From: Gammaproteobacteria bacterium
GTDB lineage: Bacteria; Pseudomonadota; Gammaproteobacteria; Ga0077536
Length of the DNA: 64,000 nt
NCBI GenBank assembly: GCA_009692365.1
Contig: SHZJ01000010.1
Coordinates: forward strand, 1-64,000
Direction: 5' to 3'
The position numbers and the translations under genes are program-made. Below, in pieces: positions 55,844 through 64,000 of this stretch. Position 1 is the stretch's first letter, and every line of letters begins with the position of its first letter. The notes below the pieces were generated by a model that worked only from the letters and a program-made list of their open reading frames with translations, was not told the origin of the DNA and searched no databases.

Positions 55844-56575
55844 ATGAGTCGCCGGCGCCCCGGTGCCGCACCGGAGGTGCCCGCGCCCGAAAGTCCCACC
55901 CGCCAGCGCTGGGGGCGGTTGTGTCTGGCCTGTGGTGCGGCGGCGGTCGCGCTGTGGTGGACCTTGATCGCCTGGGCTGGCGCGCAACTGCCAGATTTCA
56001 ATCATCGGCAACAATTTATCAGCGAGCTAGGCGCCGGCGACAGCACCGGTGCCTGGGTCCTGCGCGTGCTGGGCTTCGGCCTGTCGGGGGCCTTGCTCAT
56101 GGTGTGCGGGCTCTACATCGCGGCGCGCTGCCGGCGCGACCGCGCGGCGCTGCTGGGTAGCTCACTCTTCATTATGGCCGGGGCGGCCCGGCTGGCCGCG
56201 GGCCTGTATCCCTGCGATGCGGGCTGCCCGGTGTTTCAGGCATCCGCCACGCAACTCACCCACGTGTGGGCCGAGCGCGCGAGCGTGGGCTTGCTCATTT
56301 TGGCGGCGAGCAGTTGGGGGGTGGCCGCCAACCGCTATCCCGCGCTCAGGCCGATTTCGGTGGCGAGCTTTGGTTGTGCCACCTGGACGATCGTCCTGTT
56401 GGTGATGATGGTGACCAGTCCGGACCAGCCGGGACTCTATGAGCGTTTGGCGAATGGCCTGTTATCGATATGGGTCATTTTGTTCGTGGTCAGCCACTGG
56501 CGCGCAGGCGTGTGGCGGCAGGCGCTGGCCTGGGCGCGGCCAGATTACGCGCCGCGCCGCCGCCGCTTCCGATGA
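55844..56575 (+). CDS. DUF998-like membrane protein
   Basis: This 243-residue protein has about six hydrophobic segments (LCLACGAAAVALWWTLIAW, VLGFGLSGALLMVCGLY, LFIMAGAARLAAGLYPC and others). The early QQFISELGAGDS and CPVFQASATQLTHVWAERAS segments resemble the DUF998 family of small membrane proteins. The function is unknown. The stop overlaps the SrkA start (ATGA). Confidence 0.72.
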   Translation: MSRRRPGAAPEVPAPESPTRQRWGRLCLACGAAAVALWWTLIAWAGAQLPDFNHRQQFISELGAGDSTGAWVLRVLGFGLSGALLMVCGLYIAARCRRDRAALLGSSLFIMAGAARLAAGLYPCDAGCPVFQASATQLTHVWAERASVGLLILAASSWGVAANRYPALRPISVASFGCATWTIVLLVMMVTSPDQPGLYERLANGLLSIWVILFVVSHWRAGVWRQALAWARPDYAPRRRRFR

Positions 56576-57618
56576 CCACCCCGCGGCCGGTCTCCGGTAA
56601 CGTTGCGCTGCCCGAACCACTGCCGGCGCGGCCGAGCAATCCGGGCGACACCCCGTTTGCCACGCTCACTCCCGAGCGCATCCTCGATGCGGTCGATGCG
56701 CTGGGCTTTGAGAGCAACGGCCGCCTGCTGGCGCTCAATAGCTACGAGAACCGCGTGTATCGGGTGGGGCTAGAAGATGGCTCCACGCTGATCGCCAAGT
56801 TCTATCGCGCTGCGCGCTGGACCAACGAGGCCATCTGCGAGGAACACGCTTTCGCCCAAGAACTGGCCGACGCCGAACTCCCCGTCGTGCCGCCGCTGCA
56901 GGTGGCCGGCCACACCCTGCAGCTGGATGCAGATTTGCGCTATGCGCTGTTTCCCAATCGCCCGGGCCGCGCACCCGAGCTCGATGACGCAGACACCCTG
57001 CGCTGGATCGGGCGTTTTCTGGGGCGCATCCACGCGCGGGGTGGGGTGGCGCGGTTTGCGCACCGCGCCGCGCTGACGCAGGCGCGGCTGGGCGAGGAAT
57101 CGGTGCGCTTTGTGCTGGCGGGCGACTATCTCCCCGGTGAACTGCGGCCCGCCTATACCAGCGTGGCGGAGGCGGCGCTGGCGCAGGTGGCCGCTACTTT
57201 CGAAGCCGTCGGGCCGGTGCGCGGCCTTCGGCTGCACGGCGATTGCCACCACGGCAACATTTTGTGGACGAGCGCCGGCCCGCATTTTGTCGATCTCGAT
57301 GACTGCATGCAGGGACCCGCGGTGCAGGATTTATGGCTGCTGCTGTCCGGCGACCGCGCCGATATGACCCGCCAACTGACGCTGCTGCTAGCAGGCTATG
57401 AAGAATTTCGCGAATTTGACCACGGCGAATTGGCGCTCATCGAGGCGCTGCGCACGCTGCGAATTTTGCACTATGTGGCGTGGCTGGCGCGGCGTTGGGC
57501 CGACCCCGCCTTCCCGCTGCATTTCCCGTGGTTCAATACCCAACGCTATTGGCAGGACCATGTTTTGGCGCTGCGCGAACAACTCGCCGCCATGGATGAA
57601 CATTCGCTGTCGGTTTGA
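56572..57618 (+). CDS. srkA: stress response kinase A (SrkA/YihE)
   Basis: This 348-residue Ser/Thr kinase of the APH fold has LLALNSYENRVYRVGLEDGS, then the catalytic LHGDCHHGNILW (HGDxxxxN) and the metal motif HFVDLDDCMQGPAVQDLW. The arrangement matches YihE/SrkA, which protects cells under stress. The C terminus FPWFNTQRYWQDHVLALREQL fits. The start at 56572 overlaps the upstream gene by four bases. Confidence 0.95.
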   Translation: MTTPRPVSGNVALPEPLPARPSNPGDTPFATLTPERILDAVDALGFESNGRLLALNSYENRVYRVGLEDGSTLIAKFYRAARWTNEAICEEHAFAQELADAELPVVPPLQVAGHTLQLDADLRYALFPNRPGRAPELDDADTLRWIGRFLGRIHARGGVARFAHRAALTQARLGEESVRFVLAGDYLPGELRPAYTSVAEAALAQVAATFEAVGPVRGLRLHGDCHHGNILWTSAGPHFVDLDDCMQGPAVQDLWLLLSGDRADMTRQLTLLLAGYEEFREFDHGELALIEALRTLRILHYVAWLARRWADPAFPLHFPWFNTQRYWQDHVLALREQLAAMDEHSLSV

Positions 57619-57687
57619 GAGTGCGCGCTTGCCTGACAAGCGACGCTCCCCACATACTTAACTCACTAATTTCCAAACTGTATTGCC

Positions 57688-58131
57688 ATGACCAGCAGCA
57701 CCACCCCCGAACAAACACTGGCCGAACACGCCCGTGCTGCGATGTACGCCAAGGATGCCGCGAGCGTTGGGCTGGGCATTCTTATTCCCGTCATTGCGCC
57801 CGGTTATGCGCTTGCAACCATGACCATCCGCCCGGATATGCTCAACGGTTTTGGCCTGTGCCATGGGGGCTTCATCATCACCCTCGCCGATACGGCTTTT
57901 GCTTTTGCCTGTAACAGCAACAACCAAATGACGCTCGCCACGGGGCTAGACGCTGAGTTTCTGAAGCCCGTAGAGCTGGGCGATACGCTGAGCGCCGAAG
58001 CTCGGGTGCAAGCGCGCGCCAGCCGCTTGGGCGTTTGTGATGTGGCGGTGCGTAATCAACAAGGGGTGCTGGTAACGCTGGTGCGGGGCCGCTCCTATAC
58101 GGTCAAGGGCAAACAAGTGGTAAACCTGTGA
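57688..58131 (+). CDS. paaI: phenylacetate-pathway thioesterase PaaI
   Basis: This 147-residue hotdog-fold thioesterase has NGFGLCHGGFIITLADTAFAFACNS, followed by LATGLDAEFLKPVELGDTL. It is thought to release CoA from dead-end intermediates of phenylacetate breakdown. It is the first gene of the run paaI-K-A-B-C-D-E on the plus strand, 16 bases before paaK. Confidence 0.93.
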   Translation: MTSSTTPEQTLAEHARAAMYAKDAASVGLGILIPVIAPGYALATMTIRPDMLNGFGLCHGGFIITLADTAFAFACNSNNQMTLATGLDAEFLKPVELGDTLSAEARVQARASRLGVCDVAVRNQQGVLVTLVRGRSYTVKGKQVVNL

Positions 58132-58147
58132 ACACGATGACTCCGGG

Positions 58148-59452
58148 ATGGGCGTAAGCCGCACGCGACATGGCCCGCGTGAGGCCGTTGAAATAGCCAG
58201 TACGGATGAAATTCGCGCGCTGCAACTGGCGCGCCTCAAGACCACTCTCCAGAGCGTCGCGGCCAACGTGCCGCACTACCAGCAGGCTTTTGTGGCGCAC
58301 GGCGTGCATCCCGACGACCTGCGCACGCCAAGCGACTTGGCCCGCTTTCCATTTACCGTCAAAGCCGACCTACGGGCCCACTATCCGTTTGGTTTATTCG
58401 CCGTGCCCCGCGAACAAGTCGTGCGTCTGCACGCCTCCTCGGGCACGACCGGTAAGCCCACCGTGGTGGGCTATACGGCGCAGGACATCGATACCTGGGC
58501 CAATCTCATGGCGCGCTCCCTCCACGCTGCGGGCGCCCGGGCCGGGGATATTGCGCACGTGGCCTACGGCTACGGCCTGTTCACGGGGGGCTTGGGCGCG
58601 CATTACGGCGCCGAACGTCTGGGTTGTTCGGTGGTGCCGATGTCGGGTGGCCAGACCGAAAAACAAATCCAACTCATCACCGACTTCCGGCCAGACCTCA
58701 TCCTCGTCACACCCTCTTATATGCTTACCCTCATTGACGCCATGGTGCAGGCCGGCATCGATCCGCGTCAGACCTCCCTGCAGCTGGGGGTGTTTGGCGC
58801 CGAGCCATGGACCGAGGCGATGCGCCGCGAAATTGAAACCCGCACCGACATGGACGCGGTCGATATTTTTGGCCTGTCGGAAATCATGGGCCCGGGGGTT
58901 GCCTGCGAGTGCATCGAAACCAAAGACGGGGCGGTGATCTGGGAAGACCATTTCTATCCGGAAATCATCCACCCGGTCAGCGGCGAGGTGTTGCCGGACG
59001 GCGAGCTAGGCGAGCTGGTGATTACCACCCTCACCAAGCAAGCGCTGCCCCTCATTCGCTACCGCACGCGCGACCTCACCCGGCTACTGCCGCCCACGGC
59101 GCGCAGCATGCGACGCATCGAGAAAATTACCGGCCGCTCGGACGACATGCTGATTATTCGTGGGGTTAATCTGTTCCCCACGCAGATTGAAGAAATTGTC
59201 TGCGCGATTCCCGGCCTGTCGCCGCACTATGTGATCCACGTGGACAAAGAGGGGCACCTCGACCGGCTACTGATCGAGGTGGAATTGCGCGATGAATCCG
59301 CCGCCTCGAGGCGGGCCGAGCTCGCGCGCGAAGTGGCCCACAAAGCCAAAACGCTCATCGGGGTGTCGGCGGTGATTGAAGTGCGTGACCCCTTTGCGCT
59401 GGAGCGCGTGACCCTAGGCAAGGCGCGCCGCGTATTTGATCGGCGGGCTTAA
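58148..59452 (+). CDS. paaK: phenylacetate-CoA ligase PaaK
   Basis: This 434-residue AMP-forming ligase activates phenylacetate to phenylacetyl-CoA. The phosphate-binding loop SSGTTGKPTVVGYTAQD and YGYGLFTGGLGAHYGAERLG, FGAEPWTEAMRREIE, DIFGLSEIMGPGVACEC and the hinge RTRDLTRLLP are as in PaaK. The N terminus is short (EIASTDEIRALQLARL). An ATG at 58137 ends in a TAA after six codons, so 58148 is used. Confidence 0.95.
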   Translation: MGVSRTRHGPREAVEIASTDEIRALQLARLKTTLQSVAANVPHYQQAFVAHGVHPDDLRTPSDLARFPFTVKADLRAHYPFGLFAVPREQVVRLHASSGTTGKPTVVGYTAQDIDTWANLMARSLHAAGARAGDIAHVAYGYGLFTGGLGAHYGAERLGCSVVPMSGGQTEKQIQLITDFRPDLILVTPSYMLTLIDAMVQAGIDPRQTSLQLGVFGAEPWTEAMRREIETRTDMDAVDIFGLSEIMGPGVACECIETKDGAVIWEDHFYPEIIHPVSGEVLPDGELGELVITTLTKQALPLIRYRTRDLTRLLPPTARSMRRIEKITGRSDDMLIIRGVNLFPTQIEEIVCAIPGLSPHYVIHVDKEGHLDRLLIEVELRDESAASRRAELAREVAHKAKTLIGVSAVIEVRDPFALERVTLGKARRVFDRRA

Positions 59453-59488
59453 GACTTAAACGCAGCGCACGAGCGGCAAGGAGACAAC

Positions 59489-60499
59489 ATGTACACCCAG
59501 TCACTGGATATTCCGTCGCCGGCAGAGGGTGTCCCCGACCCAACGGCGCTGCCGCTCGACGAACTAGCCCGCAGCGCAGCGTTTAACGAGCGCGCGGGGA
59601 GCGGGGAAATTGTCGAGGCCAAGGATTGGATGCCGCCAGCCTATCGAAAAACGCTCATCAGGCAGATTAGCCAGCACGCCCACTCAGAAATTGTCGGCAT
59701 GCTGCCCGAAGGCAACTGGGTAACGCGGGCGCCTAGCCTGAAGCGTAAAACCATCCTGCTCGCCAAAATTCAGGACGAGGGCGGGCACGGGCTATATCTG
59801 TATGCGGCGGCCGAAACTCTGGGGGTTTCGCGCGACGAACTGCAGGCGGCGCTGCACAGCGGGAAAGCTAAATATTCCTCAATTTTTAATTACCCCACCC
59901 TCACTTGGGCCGATATCGGCGTGGTGGGCTGGCTAGTGGACGGCGCGGCGATCATCAACCAAGTGCCACTTTGTCGCTGCTCCTACGGCCCTTACGCGCG
60001 CGCGATGGTGCGAATTTGTCGCGAGGAATCATTCCACCAACGGCAGGGTTTCGATTCCCTATTAGCGATGATGCAGGGCACGCCCGCCCAACGCGCCATG
60101 GTGCAGGATGCGGTTAACCGTTGGTGGTGGCCGGTTTTGATGATGTTTGGCCCGCACGATAAAGATTCGCAGAACTCCGAGCTCTCGACCAAATGGGGCA
60201 TCAAGCGCATTTCTAACGATGACCTGCGCCAGCAGTTTGTCGACGCCGCGATGGCCCAAAGCGAGGTGCTGGGGGTTAGCTTCCCCGATCCGCATTTACA
60301 GTGGAACGCCGCGCGCGGCCACTACGACTTTGGCCCTATCGATTGGGCAGAATTCTGGAACGTCGTGAACGGTCATGGCCCATGCAACCGCGAGCGCCTA
60401 CAAGCCCGCGTGGCTGCATGGGAAGAAGGCGAGTGGGTGCGGGCCGCGGCCAGTGCCTATGCGGCTAAACACCCGGCGCCAGCGCGCGCTGCGGCCTAA
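59489..60499 (+). CDS. paaA: phenylacetyl-CoA epoxidase subunit PaaA
   Basis: This 336-residue catalytic diiron subunit of the ring 1,2-epoxidase carries the two metal-ligand helices in [20 protein letters not shown] (Glu-x-x-His type) and [37 protein letters not shown] and [15 protein letters not shown] match PaaA. AAGGAG precedes the ATG at 59489. Confidence 0.98.
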   Translation: MYTQSLDIPSPAEGVPDPTALPLDELARSAAFNERAGSGEIVEAKDWMPPAYRKTLIRQISQHAHSEIVGMLPEGNWVTRAPSLKRKTILLAKIQDEGGHGLYLYAAAETLGVSRDELQAALHSGKAKYSSIFNYPTLTWADIGVVGWLVDGAAIINQVPLCRCSYGPYARAMVRICREESFHQRQGFDSLLAMMQGTPAQRAMVQDAVNRWWWPVLMMFGPHDKDSQNSELSTKWGIKRISNDDLRQQFVDAAMAQSEVLGVSFPDPHLQWNAARGHYDFGPIDWAEFWNVVNGHGPCNRERLQARVAAWEEGEWVRAAASAYAAKHPAPARAAA

Positions 60500-60511
60500 C
60501 GGGGTGCGACC

Positions 60512-60802
60512 ATGAGCGAACGCAAAGACTGGCCGCTGTGGGAAGTGTTTCTGCGCAGCAAGCAGGGGCTAGACCATAAACATTGCGGCAGCCTGCACGC
60601 CCCCGATGGGCAACTGGCGCTGCAGCTGGCGCGCGATGTGTACACGCGGCGTCAAGAAGGGGTGTCGATTTGGGTGGTGCGGGCCGACCAAATAATCGCC
60701 TCGGATCCGGCCGAGAAAGCGGCGTTTTTCGACCCCATGCAAGATAAAATTTATCGTCATCCCACGTTCTACGAACTGCCCGACGAAGTGAATCACCTGT
60801 AA
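60512..60802 (+). CDS. paaB: phenylacetyl-CoA epoxidase subunit PaaB
   Basis: This 96-residue subunit has WPLWEVFLRSKQGLDHKHCG, LQLARDVYTRRQEGVSIWVV and PTFYELPDEVNHL, characteristic of PaaB. It is an accessory part of the epoxidase complex. It is 12 bases from paaA and 5 from paaC. Confidence 0.97.
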   Translation: MSERKDWPLWEVFLRSKQGLDHKHCGSLHAPDGQLALQLARDVYTRRQEGVSIWVVRADQIIASDPAEKAAFFDPMQDKIYRHPTFYELPDEVNHL

Positions 60803-60807
60803 GCAAG

Positions 60808-61599
60808 ATGTCAGTTAGCGACCCGCCCCCCGCGCAGGCGAGCGCGGTGTGCGCGACCCATGTGCCGACACTACTGCGCTACGCCGACGGCTCCTTAGTC
60901 CTCAGCCAGCGGCTGGCGGCATGCTGTGGGCACGGCCCGGCGTTGGAAGAAGACATTGCCTTGGCCAACATCGCGCTGGACTTGCTTGGCCAAGCGCGCC
61001 TGTTGTTCGCTCACGCCGGCGCGCTAGAAGATCAGGGCCGGGACGAGGACGCGCTGGCCTTCTGGCGCGTCGAAAGCGAGTTTCACAACCCGGTACTTTG
61101 CGAATTGCCTAACGGGGATTTCGCCCAAACCTGCCTGCGGGCATTTTTCTATGTCGCGTGGCAGGCCGAACTTTGGGCCGGCTTGACGCACAGCGTGGAC
61201 CGCACGCTGGCGGCGGTCGCGCAGAAAAGCGCGAAAGAAACCCGTTACCACTGCGAGCATCTGGCCGCGTGGGTAGTGCGCCTGGGTGACGGCACGCCCG
61301 AGTCTCAACGTCGCCAGCAGCGCGCGCTGGATTATTTATACCCCTACGCCAACGAACTTTTTTGCGACGATGACACCGACCGGGCCGCCGCCGCAGCGCA
61401 GCTCGGGCCGTTGCCGTCCACCCTCGAAGCCGCGTGGCGCGCGCGCATCGCCCGCGTGATCGGCGAGGCCACGCTGGCGCTGCCGGCCCCAGTGCCGTTC
61501 TACTCCACCGGGCGACAGGGGCGGCACAGCGAATGTTTTAGCTATGTGCTGGCCGAAATGCAGGCGCTGGCGCGGGCGCATCCGGGCGCCACGTGGTGA
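60808..61599 (+). CDS. paaC: phenylacetyl-CoA epoxidase subunit PaaC
   Basis: This 263-residue structural subunit is related to PaaA but without the full metal set. It has YADGSLVLSQRLAACCGHGP, EEDIALANIALDLLGQARLL, LPNGDFAQTCLRAFFYVAWQ and the C-terminal GRQGRHSECFSYVLAEMQAL. Its stop overlaps the paaD start by one base. Confidence 0.97.
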   Translation: MSVSDPPPAQASAVCATHVPTLLRYADGSLVLSQRLAACCGHGPALEEDIALANIALDLLGQARLLFAHAGALEDQGRDEDALAFWRVESEFHNPVLCELPNGDFAQTCLRAFFYVAWQAELWAGLTHSVDRTLAAVAQKSAKETRYHCEHLAAWVVRLGDGTPESQRRQQRALDYLYPYANELFCDDDTDRAAAAAQLGPLPSTLEAAWRARIARVIGEATLALPAPVPFYSTGRQGRHSECFSYVLAEMQALARAHPGATW

Positions 61600-62084
61600 T
61601 GCTCGACGAGGCTGCCGTGTGGCAGGTCTTGGCGGACGTGCCAGATCCCGAAATCCCTGCGATCGCGATTACTGAACTGGGCATCGTGCGGGCCGTCGAG
61701 TGTCTCGCCGGCGCGGTCACCGTGACGGTCACGCCCACCTACGCCGGTTGCCCGGCGACGGAAGTCATCCACGCGGATATCCGCCGGGCGCTGCTGGCGG
61801 CCGGCGCTGTGGACGTGCATTTGCGCACCCAACTCGCCCCGCCCTGGACCACCGACTGGCTGAGCGCGGCCACCCGCGCCAAGCTCAACGCCAACGGCAT
61901 TGCGCCACCCTGTAGCGCCGCCGCCAGCAACACCCACGCGCTGGTATTTCGGCCGCGTGTGCGCTGCCCGCGTTGCCACAGCCAGCGCACCGAGTGTCTC
62001 TCGGCTTTTGGTGCTACCGCCTGCAAAGCGCTGTACCGTTGCCTCGAGTGTCATGAACCTTTCGAATATTTCAAACCGCTATAA
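61599..62084 (+). CDS. paaD: epoxidase maturation/DUF59 protein PaaD
   Basis: This 161-residue protein has the DUF59 Fe-S assembly part (LADVPDPEIPAIAITELGIV, TYAGCPATEVIHADI) and a C-terminal zinc ribbon with four cysteines (CPRCHSQRTEC, CLECHEPFEYF). It is thought to help assemble the complex. The ATG at 61599 overlaps the paaC stop. Confidence 0.95.
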   Translation: MLDEAAVWQVLADVPDPEIPAIAITELGIVRAVECLAGAVTVTVTPTYAGCPATEVIHADIRRALLAAGAVDVHLRTQLAPPWTTDWLSAATRAKLNANGIAPPCSAAASNTHALVFRPRVRCPRCHSQRTECLSAFGATACKALYRCLECHEPFEYFKPL

Positions 62085-62090
62085 ACCGAT

Positions 62091-63188
62091 ATGGCCCAGC
62101 GTTTTTATCCGATTCCGGTCGCCGAAGTGCGCCACGAAGCCGACGACGCGGTGTCGGTACAACTCGCGGTGCCGGCCGATCTCGCGGCGCGGTTTGCCTT
62201 TCTTCCCGGGCAACACCTGACCCTGCGGCGGGAGTTCGACGGGCTGGAACAGCGGCGCAGCTACTCCCTGTGCTCCGGGGTTGATACGGGCGAATGGCGG
62301 ATCGGTATTCGCGCGCTGCCGGGAGGCGTTTTTTCAACTTGGGCAAATCAGGCACTGCGCCCCGGGGACATCATCGAGTGCATGCCGCCGGACGGTCTTT
62401 TTTCGCCCGTGCTGGCGAGCGTGCATGCCAAGCATTATCTACTGATTGCTGCGGGCAGCGGCATCACACCCTTGCTGTGTATTGCGCGCTCGGTCTTGAG
62501 CCGCGAGCCGCGCAGCCAAGTCACCCTCCTCTACGGTAACCGCCGGCCGAGCACGGTGATGTTTCGCGAGGATTTGGAAGACCTCAAAAACAGCCATCTC
62601 CGCCGCCTGTCCGTGCACCACGTGTTCTCGCGCGAAGCCCAGGAAGTGGCGCTGGCCAACGGCCGACTCGACGCGGCCAAACTGCAGGCATTCCTCGACC
62701 AGCTCATCGCCCCGGCCAGCCTCGACGAGGTGTTTCTGTGCGGGCCCAACGCCATGCTGGATGAACTCACCGCCACCCTGCGCACGGCCGGTGTGGCGGC
62801 CGCGCACCTTCATCTCGAGCGTTTTGGGAATGATGGGGTCGCCGGCGTGCCACGCGTCGTGACAGCTGTGGGCACCGCGGCAACACCCGCCCAGACGGCA
62901 GGCGCCGAGGCGCTGGTCACGGTCATCGCCGAGGGCGCTACCCGCAGTTTGCGCTTGGCACCCGGCGGGGCCACGATCTTGGAGGCGGCGCGCGCCGCGG
63001 GCATCGACTTACCGTTTTCGTGCAAGTCGGGCGTGTGCTCCACCTGCCGCGCCAAACTGCTGGTGGGCACGGTCGAGATGCGACGAAATTTCGCGCTGAT
63101 GCCCGCCGATCTGGCCGCCGGTTTTGTCCTCACCTGTCAGGCGAGGCCTACCAGCGGGCAGGTGACGGTCAGCTTCGACGACCGCTAA
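62091..63188 (+). CDS. paaE: phenylacetyl-CoA epoxidase reductase PaaE
   Basis: This 365-residue reductase passes electrons from NADPH to PaaA. The FAD domain has FDGLEQRRSYSLCS and GGVFSTWANQALRPGD, the NAD part has LLIAAGSGITPLLCIARSVL and VFLCGPNAMLDEL, and the C-terminal plant-type 2Fe-2S ferredoxin has FSCKSGVCSTCRAKLLVG with a distal VLTCQARP. The domain order is as in PaaE. It ends the cluster. Confidence 0.97.
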   Translation: MAQRFYPIPVAEVRHEADDAVSVQLAVPADLAARFAFLPGQHLTLRREFDGLEQRRSYSLCSGVDTGEWRIGIRALPGGVFSTWANQALRPGDIIECMPPDGLFSPVLASVHAKHYLLIAAGSGITPLLCIARSVLSREPRSQVTLLYGNRRPSTVMFREDLEDLKNSHLRRLSVHHVFSREAQEVALANGRLDAAKLQAFLDQLIAPASLDEVFLCGPNAMLDELTATLRTAGVAAAHLHLERFGNDGVAGVPRVVTAVGTAATPAQTAGAEALVTVIAEGATRSLRLAPGGATILEAARAAGIDLPFSCKSGVCSTCRAKLLVGTVEMRRNFALMPADLAAGFVLTCQARPTSGQVTVSFDDR

Positions 63189-63243
63189 GGCGGGCCGGCG
63201 CGCGCGGCGTATGGGTCGTGTGCGCGCCCGCCTGCCGGCGTCG

Positions 63244-63999
63244 CTAGGGCGCCGCGGGTAGCTGGTAGCCGGCTTGGGCGAGCCGGATTTTATACAGGCT
63301 GTGGCCCGAGGTAACGTAGAGCACCGTGGCCTCCTCGCCGCGGCCAAAACCCACGTTTGTGGGCAATTCCTTGCCCGTCGGGATGAACCCCCGGAGCTGT
63401 CCTTGCGGGGAGTAAATGGCGATGCCGGGGCGGCTCTCGGCCCGTAACGCCGCGTAGACATTCCCCGCGCTGTCGGCCGTTAGGCCATCGGGTCCACTGT
63501 CAGGGTGGTAGTCCACCAAGACGCGGCGGTGCGCCACGCTACCGTCGGGCGCTAAGTCAAAAGCCTGCAGCACAGGATGGCCCTGTACCGGCGGCGGCAG
63601 GTTTTTATCCTGCCGCGAAATATCGAACCAGCCGTTGTCGTTGGACACGACGTAGAGCGTTTTTTGATCCGGCGACACCAGGACCCCGTTGGACTTGCCG
63701 CCGTCGATGAGAATGCGCGTGACCTGCCCGTCGGGATCCAGACGGTACACCGCAAAGCCCGGCTGCTCGATGGGCTCGTGACCGTAGTAGCGCGGGTCGG
63801 AGAAATAAATTCGCCCCTGCTCATCGCTGCTGAGGTCGTTGGGGGCGTTGTACGGGCGGCCCTCGTAGCGCGCGGTGAGGATATAGCTGCGCCCGCTCTG
63901 CATATCCGTCTTGACCCGCATGCGGCCGCCGTGATCGGCCCCCAGGGCGGCAATCAGGTTGCCCTCGCGGTCGAATTTAAGGCCGTTCGACATGCCAGA
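63244..63999 (-). CDS. SMP-30/gluconolactonase-like beta-propeller protein (5' end outside window)
   Basis: The C-terminal 250 or so residues of a six-bladed propeller are visible: SNGLKFDREGNLIAAL, YNAPNDLSSDEQGRIYFSD, SNGVLVSPDQKTLYVVSND and SGPDGLTADSAGNVYAALRA. SMP-30 metal residues include Asn/Asp in NAPNDLS and DGL. Such enzymes hydrolyse sugar lactones, though many are of unknown specificity. The N terminus is cut by the window end. Confidence 0.85.
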   Translation of the reverse strand, partial: SGMSNGLKFDREGNLIAALGADHGGRMRVKTDMQSGRSYILTARYEGRPYNAPNDLSSDEQGRIYFSDPRYYGHEPIEQPGFAVYRLDPDGQVTRILIDGGKSNGVLVSPDQKTLYVVSNDNGWFDISRQDKNLPPPVQGHPVLQAFDLAPDGSVAHRRVLVDYHPDSGPDGLTADSAGNVYAALRAESRPGIAIYSPQGQLRGFIPTGKELPTNVGFGRGEEATVLYVTSGHSLYKIRLAQAGYQLPAAP

Positions 64000-64000
64000 G

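Overview
The window is GC-rich and very gene-dense, with short spacers and frequent 4-bp stop/start overlaps. It looks chromosomal and gammaproteobacterial. The supporting genes are a FimV-like polar protein, a gammaproteobacterial-type glutamate-cysteine ligase, YajQ, SrkA, a YdcH-like protein, a DUF3301 protein, YbiT, and the remains of a Crp/Vfr-type regulator. The flavin-dependent luciferase-like oxidoreductases, CmcJ/NvfI-type oxygenase, CocE/NonD hydrolase and paa genes suggest an environmental organism with broad catabolism. I cannot name the genus.

Layout: (1) 1-7.5 kb: a decayed lamin-tail/PEP-CTERM gene, an NCS1 permease, a two-gene ABC-2 type exporter, a pseudouridine synthase followed by a 15-bp tandem repeat, and an F420/flavin-type oxidoreductase. 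(2) 7.8-11.4 kb: an FmdB-like small protein translationally overlapping a methyltransferase, then groES-groEL under a CIRCE operator. (3) 11.4-18.2 kb: a secreted protein, a wrecked crp-like gene, a Sel1-repeat protein with an internal 36-bp repeat, two methyltransferases, a FimV-like protein and a secreted MsrB. (4) 18.3-23.5 kb: gshA diverging from a four-gene operon that encodes a split urea-carboxylase-like biotin enzyme. (5) 23.5-32.9 kb: an accessory catabolic block of a GFA protein, hydrolases, a CmcJ-type oxygenase, YbiT, OsmC, LLM, SDR and a 2OG-oxygenase. (6) 33-38.3 kb: trpE, a small conserved-looking protein, a TIGR03790 gene with an in-frame stop, and a VWA/MoxR pair. (7) 38.4-45.7 kb: PilZ, YdcH, a cNMP-binding/rhodanese fusion, small housekeeping proteins, YajQ, a HAD phosphatase and a PreP-like protease. 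(8) 45.7-57.6 kb: a lipoprotein, a phosphotransferase, SPFH/NfeD, SDRs, a DEAD-box helicase, a frameshifted acyl-CoA dehydrogenase and SrkA. (9) 57.7-63.2 kb: a compact paaIKABCDE phenylacetate cluster, followed by a truncated gluconolactonase-like gene.

A recurring feature is gene damage. Four genes carry frameshifts or stops (lamin-tail 233-906, crp-like 12113-12768, TIGR03790 35183-36220, acyl-CoA dehydrogenase 53904-55225). The crp-like gene has at least four lesions and is decayed beyond doubt. The single-lesion genes could be real or sequencing errors. The most interesting intact system is the split urea-carboxylase-like operon at 20-23.5 kb, which has no allophanate hydrolase beside it.
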